Assembly: GCF_900111485.1 (NCBI RefSeq)
Contig: NZ_FOIC01000003.1
Coordinates: 1-64,000 of the forward strand
DNA: 64,000 nt
Source: Natrinema hispanicum
GTDB taxonomy: Archaea; Halobacteriota; Halobacteria; Halobacteriales; Natrialbaceae
Reading direction: 5' to 3'
Positions within the stretch are counted from its first letter, which is position 1. Every line of letters starts with the position of its first letter. Below the pieces are notes generated by a model, which saw nothing but the letters and a program-made list of their open reading frames with translations, was not told the origin of the DNA and did no database searches. Both the position numbers and the translations under genes were made by a program. This document shows, piece after piece, positions 55,606 through 63,088 of this stretch.

Positions 55606-56736
55606 ATGAACGATCTTCGCACCGGGTTGAGTTACGGTGACGTGCTTCTCGTCCCGAAGCGCTCGCCAGTCGAGAGTCGCCGCGACGTGGATCTCTCGAC
55701 GTCGTTTACGTCAAGTATCGAACTCGAGACGCCGCTGATTTCTGCTGCGATGGACACCGTCACGGAAGCCGAGCTGGCGATTGCCCTCTCGCGTGCCGGC
55801 GGCCTCGGCGTCCTCCATCGCTTTCTCACGCCGGACGAACAGGCCAGTCAGGTCGAGCAGGTGGTCAACGCTGGCGAACGCGTCGCCGCAGCCGTCGGTA
55901 TCAACGAGGACTACGTCGCACGGAGCGACGCTCTCGTCACGGCCGGCGTCGACGCGCTCGTGGTCGACGTTGCACACGGCCACCTCGAGGGCGCACTCGA
56001 GGCCGTCGAACGGCTTCGGTCGGCATTTCCGGAGACCGATCTCGTCGCTGGCAACGTCGCGACGCCGGAGGGTGTCGAAGACCTTGCAGCGGTGGGAGCC
56101 GACTGCGTGAAAGTCGGCATCGGGCCGGGCTCGCACTGTACCACCCGAAAGGTTGCCGGTGCGGGCGTCCCACAACTGACTGCCGTCGACGACTGTGCAG
56201 ACGCGGCCGAGGAGCTCGGCGTGACGATCTGTGCCGACGGCGGGATCCGTACCTCCGGCGATGCGGTGAAGGCCCTGATGGCGGGAGCCGACACCGTGAT
56301 GGTCGGCAGTCTCCTCGCCGGCACCGAGGAATCGCCCGGCGCAGTCGTCGAGGTCGACGGCACACGATACAAGCGCTCGCGGGGGATGGCAACGACAATT
56401 GCTGCCGAAAAGCGCGACGACAAAGACGTCGACGTGCGCGCCGACGAAGGTGTCGAAGCACTGACGCCGTACAAGGGACCGCTCGAGGACGTCATCACGG
56501 AGTTTCGTGCCGGCATTCAGTCGGGGCTTTCCTACTGTGGTGGGGCAACGATCCCTGCGGCCCGGGAGAACGCGGAGTTCATCCGTGTTGCCCCGAGCGC
56601 GAAAGCACGCGAGGGCTATCACGCAGATCACGACTGGGAGGGCGTCAGCGTCGACAGCATGGGTCGGGCCGTCGACAGCGAGACGACCGAGTCAGAGGGG
56701 GCAGCCGTTGCTGACGCATCGGCGGAAGACGACTGA
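55606..56736 (+). CDS. IMP dehydrogenase / GMP reductase-like protein without CBS domains
   Basis: The 376-residue barrel starts MNDLRTGLSYGDVLLVPKRS, as IMP dehydrogenases and GMP reductases do. It has PLISAAMDTV near residue 46, ADGGIRTSGDAVKAL near 208, the catalytic cysteine loop GIGPGSHCTTRKV near 170, and TPYKGPLEDV near 290. The usual CBS pair is absent. The flap that normally carries Arg-Tyr (RYF in IMP dehydrogenases) instead reads AAEKRDDKDVDVRADEG. It could be a GMP reductase or a divergent IMP dehydrogenase. The start is fixed by the CCGGAGGGGG site before ATG 55606. Confidence 0.88.
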   Translation: MNDLRTGLSYGDVLLVPKRSPVESRRDVDLSTSFTSSIELETPLISAAMDTVTEAELAIALSRAGGLGVLHRFLTPDEQASQVEQVVNAGERVAAAVGINEDYVARSDALVTAGVDALVVDVAHGHLEGALEAVERLRSAFPETDLVAGNVATPEGVEDLAAVGADCVKVGIGPGSHCTTRKVAGAGVPQLTAVDDCADAAEELGVTICADGGIRTSGDAVKALMAGADTVMVGSLLAGTEESPGAVVEVDGTRYKRSRGMATTIAAEKRDDKDVDVRADEGVEALTPYKGPLEDVITEFRAGIQSGLSYCGGATIPAARENAEFIRVAPSAKAREGYHADHDWEGVSVDSMGRAVDSETTESEGAAVADASAEDD

Positions 56737-56841
56737 GACTGGCAAAGCGAAAAGCGGTGAGACACCGACACAGTGCCGTCGCCTTCCCATCACGGGGCGG
56801 AATCCTCAAGCGATTTGCCGTTGGCGTCCGACGGATCACGT

Positions 56842-57294
56842 ATGACAACGACAGTTCTGGTTGCGTTCGACGAATCACCACAAGCGACCGCCGCACTACA
56901 TCACGCGCTCTCGAATGCCGATGACGCAGAGATCCACGTTCTCCACGTCAACGATCCACGGGAGTGGGCCGGCTCTGCCGGCGTCGATGGGGTCTTCTAC
57001 GCGGACGACGCCTTCGAGCGATCGAAGGACGCTGCCGAAGCCGTCCTCGAGAAGGCAGCGGAGATCGCCAGCGAGTATGACACCGAGATCACGACGGTGA
57101 CCGAAGTCGGGATCGTCTCCGATACGGTCGTCTCCTACGCGGAGGATCACGACGTCGATCAGATCGTCCTCGGGAGCCACGGACGACGTGGTCTCTCGCG
57201 GTTCCTGCTTGGTAGCGTCGCCGAACGGGTCGTTCGCCGTGCCCCCGGGACGGTGACGGTCGTTCGCGACGAGCGTCCGACGGACGACTCGTAA
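56842..57294 (+). CDS. Universal stress protein (UspA family)
   Basis: The 150-residue protein starts MTTTVLVAFDESPQATAAL and has the loop GSHGRRGLSRFLLGSVAERVV with intact glycines and G-S. The first 23 codons of an upstream frame from 56773 are not needed. It sits convergently with the tandem UspA gene at 57304 with only nine bases between the two stops, which is close for two convergent genes. Confidence 0.92.
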   Translation: MTTTVLVAFDESPQATAALHHALSNADDAEIHVLHVNDPREWAGSAGVDGVFYADDAFERSKDAAEAVLEKAAEIASEYDTEITTVTEVGIVSDTVVSYAEDHDVDQIVLGSHGRRGLSRFLLGSVAERVVRRAPGTVTVVRDERPTDDS

Positions 57295-57303
57295 GCGGAC
57301 GTT

Positions 57304-58185
57304 TCAAGAGCGCGTCACGATCAACATTGGCACGTCGACCGACCGGAGCACGGCCGAAGAGACGCTCCCGAGCAGTTGTCGCCGGAGGTTCGACCGGCCA
57401 TGCGATCCCATAACGACGAGATCGATGTCGTGGGCCCCGATGTACTCACGGATTTCGGCCGCAACGCCATCGAGCGACGTTTTGGTGACGGCAGTCTCGA
57501 CCTCGACGTCGCCCGCCGCGTCGATTTCGGCCGCGAGTTCGTCGACGATCGTCTCGCCTTCGTCTTCGAGGCGGTCGACAAGCGATTTCTCGAGGCCGCC
57601 CGCGCTAAACGCACCGCCGGCAGCCTGCAAGTCGATGACGCTCAGGACGTTCGCGGTCGCCCCGCACTGCCGTGCGACGGCACGGGCGTGGGGGGCAGCA
57701 CGGGTAGCGTTTTCGCTCCCGTCGGTCGGCACGAGCAATCGGTCGTAGTCAAACGAGTCGCCGGTCGATCGGTCGCCGGTCGGCACGACGAGGACGGGCA
57801 CGTCGCTCCGATGGAGAACCCCCTCAGTGACGCCGCCGAGAAGCCGTTTTCCCAGGCCCGTGATCCCCTGTCGCCCGATAACGATCAGTCCCGTCTCGTA
57901 ATCGGCCGCGAGTCTGGCGATCCGTGCCGCGGGCGAGCCGTCGGTTACCGTCGTCGTCACAGGCTGATCGAGGTCCGCGGCAAGGGACTCGATTTCAGCG
58001 ACGATTTCTTCCCCGCGCTCTCGGAGCTGTGCCTGCTCGTCGCTCGTCCGGGTGCTCGAGCGCCGGTCGATGACGTGGAGGATGTCGACAGCCGCGTCGA
58101 ACCGCCGGGCGAGATCGAGGCCGCGGCGTGCGGCCCGTGTGGCCTCGTCGCTGCCGTCGACGGGGATCAGAATGCGGTCGTACAT
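57304..58185 (-). CDS. Tandem-domain universal stress protein
   Basis: The 293-residue protein has two UspA domains. The first starts MYDRILIPVDGSDEATRA and has GRQGITGLGKRLLGGVTEGVL near residue 103, where a Gly replaces the usual Ser of the G-S pair. The second starts YDRLLVPTDGSENATRA near residue 148 and has GSHGRSNLRRQLLGSVSSAVL near 260. Such double UspA proteins form a pseudo-dimer. The stop is nine bases from the convergent UspA gene at 56842. Confidence 0.92.
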   Translation of the reverse strand: MYDRILIPVDGSDEATRAARRGLDLARRFDAAVDILHVIDRRSSTRTSDEQAQLRERGEEIVAEIESLAADLDQPVTTTVTDGSPAARIARLAADYETGLIVIGRQGITGLGKRLLGGVTEGVLHRSDVPVLVVPTGDRSTGDSFDYDRLLVPTDGSENATRAAPHARAVARQCGATANVLSVIDLQAAGGAFSAGGLEKSLVDRLEDEGETIVDELAAEIDAAGDVEVETAVTKTSLDGVAAEIREYIGAHDIDLVVMGSHGRSNLRRQLLGSVSSAVLRSVDVPMLIVTRS

Positions 58186-58256
58186 TGGTTCGTCCTTCGA
58201 CGGACGGCTCCTTCAGTATACTGTCAGTTACCAGTCAGTGACCACAGCACTCCGCG

Positions 58257-58961
58257 TCAGCGGTCCTGCCCGACCGCTTCCGTACGGAGTTCGTCCTCGC
58301 TTTGCCACGTCCGGTTTCGCATCGCGACGAACACCGCGAGCAGATAGAACGCGACGACCGCCGCGGTGACCGCCAGCCCAGGAATGCTGCCGACGGCGGC
58401 GCTTTCGGGCCACGGCCGGGTGGAAAAGGCCGCGATTCGGATGACCCACGCACTCAGCGTGATCGAAAACAACACCAGATAGATCCGGCGCAATCGATGC
58501 GCGATCGCTTCCTCGAAGGAGATCTTGATCACTGGCTGTCGGTAATCCCGGCTCAACTGCTCGCGCCAGTTGGGATCCTCGAGCCCGACCGAGGGGTCGA
58601 GGCCGTACGCGAAGACGTTCTTCTGGAGCGTCCGGACGCGCCCGCGCCAGATGTCGTAGCCGCGGAAGCGACGCGCCTCGATCACCAGGAACGCGGTCAG
58701 CGCCGCCGTCCCCAGCAGCAGGATGTAGTGAGGGTTGTTCCGGCTCGAGAACGTCCACGTCAGGATGGCGCTCATGATGACGATCGCCCAGTAGGTCGTC
58801 TGATCGAGTCGCTCACGCCAGAACTTCATCCGGTGGATTTCGCCCCGGTAGAGGTGGGCCAGACTCGAGCTTGGCCCCATCTCCTCCTCTAGTAATCCGC
58901 GTCCGATCTCGCGGTGTTCGGCGTCGGTCGGATCGACGTCTTTTGTTGACTCACGGTCCAT
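58257..58961 (-). CDS. DUF2270 membrane protein
   Basis: The 234-residue protein starts MDRESTKDVDPTDAEHRE and has GLLEEEMGPSSSLAHLYRGEIHRMKFWRERLDQTTYWA near residues 22-60 (described by its SLAHLYRGEI-HR-KFWRERLD core) that is characteristic of the DUF2270 family. Four hydrophobic segments follow (about residues 61-78, 81-97, 155-175 and 192-212). A charged cytoplasmic region lies between the second and third. Function unknown. It is isolated between UspA genes. Confidence 0.88.
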   Translation of the reverse strand: MDRESTKDVDPTDAEHREIGRGLLEEEMGPSSSLAHLYRGEIHRMKFWRERLDQTTYWAIVIMSAILTWTFSSRNNPHYILLLGTAALTAFLVIEARRFRGYDIWRGRVRTLQKNVFAYGLDPSVGLEDPNWREQLSRDYRQPVIKISFEEAIAHRLRRIYLVLFSITLSAWVIRIAAFSTRPWPESAAVGSIPGLAVTAAVVAFYLLAVFVAMRNRTWQSEDELRTEAVGQDR

Positions 58962-59125
58962 CGTGGGAGACCGTACTCAATCGACAGCGAAAGAAGGCGT
59001 GGATTTCGTCATGCCGTGGGACTGCTACCCCGCGGTATGAATCGGCGACGCCGGCGCTCTCGGAATCAGGTCACTGCGTGTGAACAGGGGTTTATGGCCG
59101 TGATCGTGGTCGGATGGGAACGAGG

Positions 59126-59614
59126 ATGAACTTCGACGAGTTTACCGGCCAGATCCAGCACCGACTCGAACTCCCAGGCACTGGCGAGACCGTGCGGGCG
59201 ATCCGGGCGACGCTCATGACGCTCGGACAGCGCATTCCGGCGGGTGCAGCCGAGGATCTCGCCGCGTCGCTCCCGATGGAGATCCGCTGGTATATGACCG
59301 GTGCCGTCGCCGATCACGGCCAGCGATTCGACTGGAGCGAGTTCGTCTCGCGAGTCAGCGAGATCGAGGAGACCGATCCGTCGACCGCGGCCTATCACGC
59401 CCGCGTGATCGTTGATCTCGTCGAGACCCTGGTGGCACCCTCTGATTTCGAGCAGCTCCGAAATCAGCTCCCCGAGGACCAGCACGACGAGAACTGGGGG
59501 AAGCTATTCGAAGTGATCGACGCCGGTGGCTGGGGTGAGGCCGAGGAAGCACAGACCGGCGGCGGGCCGCAACCAGAACCGGAGGAAACCGGCGCGGACG
59601 AGCCGGACGCCTGA
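59126..59614 (+). CDS. DUF2267 protein
   Basis: The 162-residue protein starts MNFDEFTGQIQHRLELPGTGETVRA. The helices that follow, TLMTLGQRIPAGAAEDLAASLP and WYMTGAV, match DUF2267 proteins. The second half has DWSEFVSRVSEIEETDP and ARVIVDLVETLVAPSDFEQL. The C-terminus is a Gly/Pro/Glu-rich tail (about residues 140-162). ATG 59126 follows a GAACGAGG stretch; an ATG at 59114 is possible. Function unknown. Members are often near stress genes. Confidence 0.85.
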   Translation: MNFDEFTGQIQHRLELPGTGETVRAIRATLMTLGQRIPAGAAEDLAASLPMEIRWYMTGAVADHGQRFDWSEFVSRVSEIEETDPSTAAYHARVIVDLVETLVAPSDFEQLRNQLPEDQHDENWGKLFEVIDAGGWGEAEEAQTGGGPQPEPEETGADEPDA

Positions 59615-59660
59615 ACCGAACGCGCTCAGCCGGTCGGCCTTGTCGCTGCACAGCCCGCCA

Positions 59661-60299
59661 TCAGTCGGGACGGGACCAGTTGCCGGATTCCTCGATCCGA
59701 ACCTCGATTTCGTTGGTCCGCATAAACGGCGGCGTCCACGGATCGTTGTACTGGAGCACCACTGGCTGGCCACGCGTCTCGATCTCCCGTCGTTCGAGCG
59801 TCTCGAGCAACCGGTTCCGCTGGCGGTCGCTGCGGTCGGCCGTCGCATACCACGAGAACCGCCGGACAGCGACCGTTCGTTCCGGTTCGACGACGAGTCG
59901 AACGTCGGCGTCGGTTGGGATCGGTGCAGTCTCGGACGTGTACGTCTCCGGGAGATAGAACGCCATCGTTACGCCGCCGCCGTCGGCGTCGGTTCGGACG
60001 GGCGTAGTCATCGAAATCGATTCGCGCTGGGTCGCCACCGGTGTGGTCATCGCAACGTCTTCATCTCGTGCGTTCGCACCCGAAATGTAGCGAAAGAGCC
60101 GCCGGAACGCCGTTCGGTTGTTCGGCGCTGTCGTTTCGACAAGCACCGATCGCGGATACCGCCGAATCTCGACGCCGTCGAATCGAGCCAGCGTCTCCGA
60201 GGAGATGCGTTCGGTCGTCCGGCTGACGTAGACGCCCCAGCCGACCCACGCGGCGAGCAGACCGCCAAGCGCGAGCACGAGCCGCCGTATCGATCGCAT
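59661..60299 (-). CDS. SOUL heme-binding family protein with membrane anchor
   Basis: The 212-residue protein starts MRSIRRLVLALGGLLAAWVGWGVYV, an N-terminal membrane anchor or uncleaved signal. The rest is a SOUL domain: EIRRYPRSVLVETTA near residue 44, LFRYISGAN near 68, AMTTPVATQ near 83, SMTTPVRTD near 95, and YNDPWTPPFMRTNEIEV near 183. These proteins bind heme or other porphyrins in eukaryotes and archaea. It would sit on the membrane. The next gene is divergent, with 129 bases between. Confidence 0.9.
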   Translation of the reverse strand: MRSIRRLVLALGGLLAAWVGWGVYVSRTTERISSETLARFDGVEIRRYPRSVLVETTAPNNRTAFRRLFRYISGANARDEDVAMTTPVATQRESISMTTPVRTDADGGGVTMAFYLPETYTSETAPIPTDADVRLVVEPERTVAVRRFSWYATADRSDRQRNRLLETLERREIETRGQPVVLQYNDPWTPPFMRTNEIEVRIEESGNWSRPD

Positions 60300-60428
60300 A
60301 CAGTGGCGACCACCACGCGTACACCGATAGTGCTAGTGACTGTTCTCAAGACGTGCTCGGAACCGGCCGGCCTCGAGAAGTGGGCACTGGCCCACAACGT
60401 TACTATCGTCCCCGCCATTGCTGTCGGT

Positions 60429-60929
60429 ATGACGTTCGTCGTCCCGTTCGATGGATCGGAACTGGCCGAAACGGCGCTTGCACGGGCCGTCGAGTACGGC
60501 CGTGCCCTCGAGGAGCCGGTCGCAGCCATCAGCGTCGTCCCAGAACGGAAAGGCTACGCACGCGAGAAGGGCTGGATCGGTCCCGACGAGGCGTTCGATG
60601 TCGACGCAGTCGTCGAGACCCTTCGCGAGCAGGTCGCGTCGATCGCGCCCGACGCCACGTTCGAGTACGAACGGATTCGCGAGTTTCCACCCGAACAGCG
60701 ACTGGCTGGCCGAATCGAGCGTCTGGCACAGCAGTACGATCCAACAGTCATGTTCCTCGGCAGCGACAACGTCGGCCGCGTCGTGACGCCGCTGGCGAGC
60801 GTCGGCGTCCACGTCGCCGCCGACAACACCTACGACGTCCACATCGTCCGCCAGACATCGCCGCCACGGCTCGCGGCCCTCGAGCCACATCCCGATTTCT
60901 ATCCTGACTCGGAATCAGAATCGGAGTAA
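60429..60929 (+). CDS. UspA-like protein with degenerate nucleotide loop
   Basis: The 166-residue protein starts MTFVVPFDGSELAETALARAVEYG, as UspA proteins do. Its C-terminal region MFLGSDNVGRVVTPLASVGVHVAADNTYDVHIVR lacks the G-2x-G-9x-G-S/T pattern, so it probably does not bind ATP in the standard way. An extra tail (PPRLAALEPHPDFYPDSESESE) follows. A TATA-like gttactatc at about 60397 is about 30 bases upstream. The same frame upstream to 59526 runs opposite the SOUL gene and is not used. Repeat F begins nine bases after its stop. Confidence 0.85.
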   Translation: MTFVVPFDGSELAETALARAVEYGRALEEPVAAISVVPERKGYAREKGWIGPDEAFDVDAVVETLREQVASIAPDATFEYERIREFPPEQRLAGRIERLAQQYDPTVMFLGSDNVGRVVTPLASVGVHVAADNTYDVHIVRQTSPPRLAALEPHPDFYPDSESESE

Positions 60930-60937
60930 CGTCGCTC

Positions 60938-61019
60938 ATACGGTCTGCTGTACCGATGTACCGGTGCAACCGCAGGACGGGTCTCGGTTGCACCGGAAAT
61001 GACTTACAGCAGACCGTAT
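60938..61019. repeat. Palindromic element, copy F
   Basis: This 82-bp copy has the best ends: ATACGGTCTGCTGT at the left, and ACAGCAGACCGTAT, its exact reverse complement, at the right. Inner arms CCGGTGCAACCG and CGGTTGCACCGG are perfectly complementary. It lies between two convergent UspA genes. Confidence 0.92.
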
Positions 61020-61075
61020 CAGGGCTCGAGCAATGACGATGGCTGTTCGAATGCTGCTGTGACGCGTATGTCACA

Positions 61076-61495
61076 TCAGGCAGTCAACACTGGTCGGTCG
61101 GCCGATCGGACGACGCGTTCGGCGACGCTCCCGATCTTGCCGCCACGAGAGTGACTCTGGCCCTGGTAGCCGATTACGATGAGGTCCGCGTCGACGGTAT
61201 CGGCCCGCGTGAGGATTTCCTCCCAGGGACGGCCATGGCAGAGACACGTCGAGACCTCTGCCCCGTAGTTGTCGGCGCGCTCGGCGAGTTCATTGAGCAG
61301 CGCCTGGCCGCGTTCCTCGAGGTCGTTGAGCACGATTTCGGCGCTGCTGAGTGCGGGTTCGCCGTATCGGTAGGTCTCGACGCAGTAGAGGGCGTCGACG
61401 TGCGAATCGTATTGTTCGGCCAGCGCCAGTGCGTGTTCGACGGCGCGGTTTGCCGGGTCGCTGCCGTCGGTTGGAACGAGGATCGTATCGTACAT
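61076..61495 (-). CDS. Universal stress protein (UspA family)
   Basis: The 139-residue protein starts MYDTILVPTDGSDPANRAVE and ends with GYQGQSHSRGGKIGSVAERVVRSADRPVLTA, where the glycine loop is G-2x-G-9x-G-S. Cys residues appear in YCVE and CLCHG. It is a tandem copy with the gene at 61572: both begin MYDTILVPTDGSD and end ADRPVLTA or GDRPVITA. A longer frame reaching 61537 adds 14 residues and is not needed. Confidence 0.93.
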   Translation of the reverse strand: MYDTILVPTDGSDPANRAVEHALALAEQYDSHVDALYCVETYRYGEPALSSAEIVLNDLEERGQALLNELAERADNYGAEVSTCLCHGRPWEEILTRADTVDADLIVIGYQGQSHSRGGKIGSVAERVVRSADRPVLTA

Positions 61496-61571
61496 CGTCG
61501 CAGTACGGTCCACGCGAAACCGGGAGAAATAGCTCACACGCAGTCGCGTGATACATCTTTGTAGCTGAGTG

Positions 61572-61985
61572 TCAGGCCGTAATGACCGGCCGATCCCCGT
61601 ACCGAACGACGCGTTCGGCGTTGCTCCCGATCGTCCCCCCGATGCCGCCGAGTCCGCGGTTGCCGAGGACGATCAGGTCGGCGTCGATCTCGTCTGCGTA
61701 CGCCATGATCTCCGACGAGGGGCGGCCGTCGATGATCTCGATCGTGGCCTGCACATGATCCGCGTCGGCCCGCTCTTCGAGTTCCGCGAGGACCTCACGG
61801 CCCCGTTCCTCGAGTTCCTCGAGGACGTCTTCGGTCCCGAGCGCTTGCTTGCCATAGCGCTGGGTATCCACGACGTAGAGTCCGTAGAGGTCGGCACCGA
61901 ACGTGTCAGCGAGGCTCACTGCATGTTCGGTCGCCCGGTTCGCCGCGTCGCTGCCGTCGGTCGGAACAAGGATCGTATCGTACAT
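61572..61985 (-). CDS. Universal stress protein (UspA family)
   Basis: The 137-residue protein starts MYDTILVPTDGSDAANRATE and has GNRGLGGIGGTIGSNAERVVRYGDRPVITA at the end, a good G-2x-G-9x-G-S loop. It is very similar in its ends to the neighbour at 61076, so the two arose by tandem duplication. The two genes are on the same strand with a 76-base gap. This is the last of the nine UspA genes in the window. Confidence 0.93.
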   Translation of the reverse strand: MYDTILVPTDGSDAANRATEHAVSLADTFGADLYGLYVVDTQRYGKQALGTEDVLEELEERGREVLAELEERADADHVQATIEIIDGRPSSEIMAYADEIDADLIVLGNRGLGGIGGTIGSNAERVVRYGDRPVITA

Positions 61986-62048
61986 GCCGGCGCGTCTCGT
62001 CTCACCACCGACTGACGCTTATAGGTTTCAGGCCAGCGGTTGGGTCGA

Positions 62049-62600
62049 TCACGCCTCACGGTCGGCATACCACTCTGCGAACGCCGCGAGCGCGCGCCCG
62101 CGGTGAGAGATTGCGTTCTTCTCCTCGGTACTCATCTCGGCCATCGTCTGCCCGTTGTACTCGAAGATTGGATCGTAGCCGAACCCGCCCTCGCCGCGGG
62201 GGGCGACGAGCGTGCCGGCGACCGAGCCCGAAAACGTCTCCGTCCCGTCGGCGTCCGCGTAGGCGAGGACAGTTCGGAAGCGTGCACGGCGGTTCTCCTC
62301 GGTCTTCGCCAGTCGCCACAGCCGCTCGACGCCGACGGTGTCCTCGACGTACGCCGAGTACGGCCCCGGAAAGCCCCCCAGCGCGTCGACGAACAGCCCG
62401 GCGTCGTCGACCAGTACTGGCTCGTCACTTCCCAACTCCTCGAACGCCTCGCGGGCCCCGTGAGCCGCGATTTCGGCGAGCGAGTCGCTTTGGACCTCGG
62501 TGTAGTCGTACTCGATCTGTTCGACGGGTTCGATCCCCTCGAGATACTCGCGTGCCTCGCGGACTTTCCCCTCGTTGCCGGTGACAAATTGAATGGCCAT
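62049..62600 (-). CDS. Non-canonical purine NTP pyrophosphatase (ITPase)
   Basis: The 183-residue enzyme hydrolyses ITP, XTP and similar nucleotides to the monophosphates, keeping them out of DNA and RNA. The family motifs are visible: IQFVTGNEGKVREA near residue 3, VLVDDAGLFVDALGGFPGPYS near 69 (shown by its DDAGL and GPYS), GFGYDPIF near 136, and SHRGRALAAF near 161. ATG 62600 gives MAIQFVTGN; a longer frame reaching 62657 is unlikely. The gene often sits next to the kae1-bud32 gene in haloarchaea, as it nearly does here. Confidence 0.93.
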   Translation of the reverse strand: MAIQFVTGNEGKVREAREYLEGIEPVEQIEYDYTEVQSDSLAEIAAHGAREAFEELGSDEPVLVDDAGLFVDALGGFPGPYSAYVEDTVGVERLWRLAKTEENRRARFRTVLAYADADGTETFSGSVAGTLVAPRGEGGFGYDPIFEYNGQTMAEMSTEEKNAISHRGRALAAFAEWYADREA

Positions 62601-62713
62601 ATGCGAGCGACGGTGCGTCGGCGGCAAAGCGTCATCGGTTGCGCGGCGGCTCCGCATACGGGCCGCTGTGTGGCGAGTCGCAAACGCGGTCGCGAGAAAG
62701 AACAGTCTCGCGC

Positions 62714-62998
62714 TCAGTCGTCGGTCTCGTCGACGATGACTTCGACTGGCTCGTCCGCTCGCTCCTCACTGTCGTCGCTCGAGCCCTGCTCCTGTTGCCA
62801 CAGGAGGCCGCCGGCGATGAGGACGACGATCCACGACCGCCAGTTAGCGAGATTCAGCGTGTAGCCGACGCCAAAGGGTTTCTCGACGAGCATGCCTTCG
62901 CCGGGCTGCCAGTACGCCGAGAGCATGCGGCCGATGCTCGGTCGTTCGAAATTGTACGGAATCCCAAGAATCTCACCGGAAGTCGGCTTGTCTGCCAT
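62714..62998 (-). CDS. DUF5808 small membrane protein
   Basis: The 94-residue protein starts MADKPTSGEILGIPYNFERPS. It then has the conserved GRMLSAYWQPGEGMLVEKPFG and GYTLNLANWRSW text of a haloarchaeal DUF5808 family, followed by one hydrophobic segment (VVLIAGGLLW) and an acidic tail. A TATA-like ctttatc at about 63022-63028 is 25-30 bases upstream on the minus strand. It lies between the kae1-bud32 gene and the ITPase gene, all on the same strand. Function unknown. Confidence 0.88.
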   Translation of the reverse strand: MADKPTSGEILGIPYNFERPSIGRMLSAYWQPGEGMLVEKPFGVGYTLNLANWRSWIVVLIAGGLLWQQEQGSSDDSEERADEPVEVIVDETDD

Positions 62999-63088
62999 GG
63001 ACGGTGATACGTCGTCCCCCGATAAAGATATTGTGTGCTGCGACGAGCGCTGCGAGTCGCCAACAGCAGTCCACCGATATGGGTCCGC

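Noticed and set aside
58219-58250. CTGTCAGTTACCAGTCAGTGACC as a further repeat copy
   Set aside because: Only a short match to the inner part of the ends is seen, without the ATACGG ends or a second arm, so chance similarity is likely.
38243-61019. Repeats as a CRISPR array
   Set aside because: Copies are kilobases apart, palindromic, diverged in the middle and without regular spacers or cas genes.
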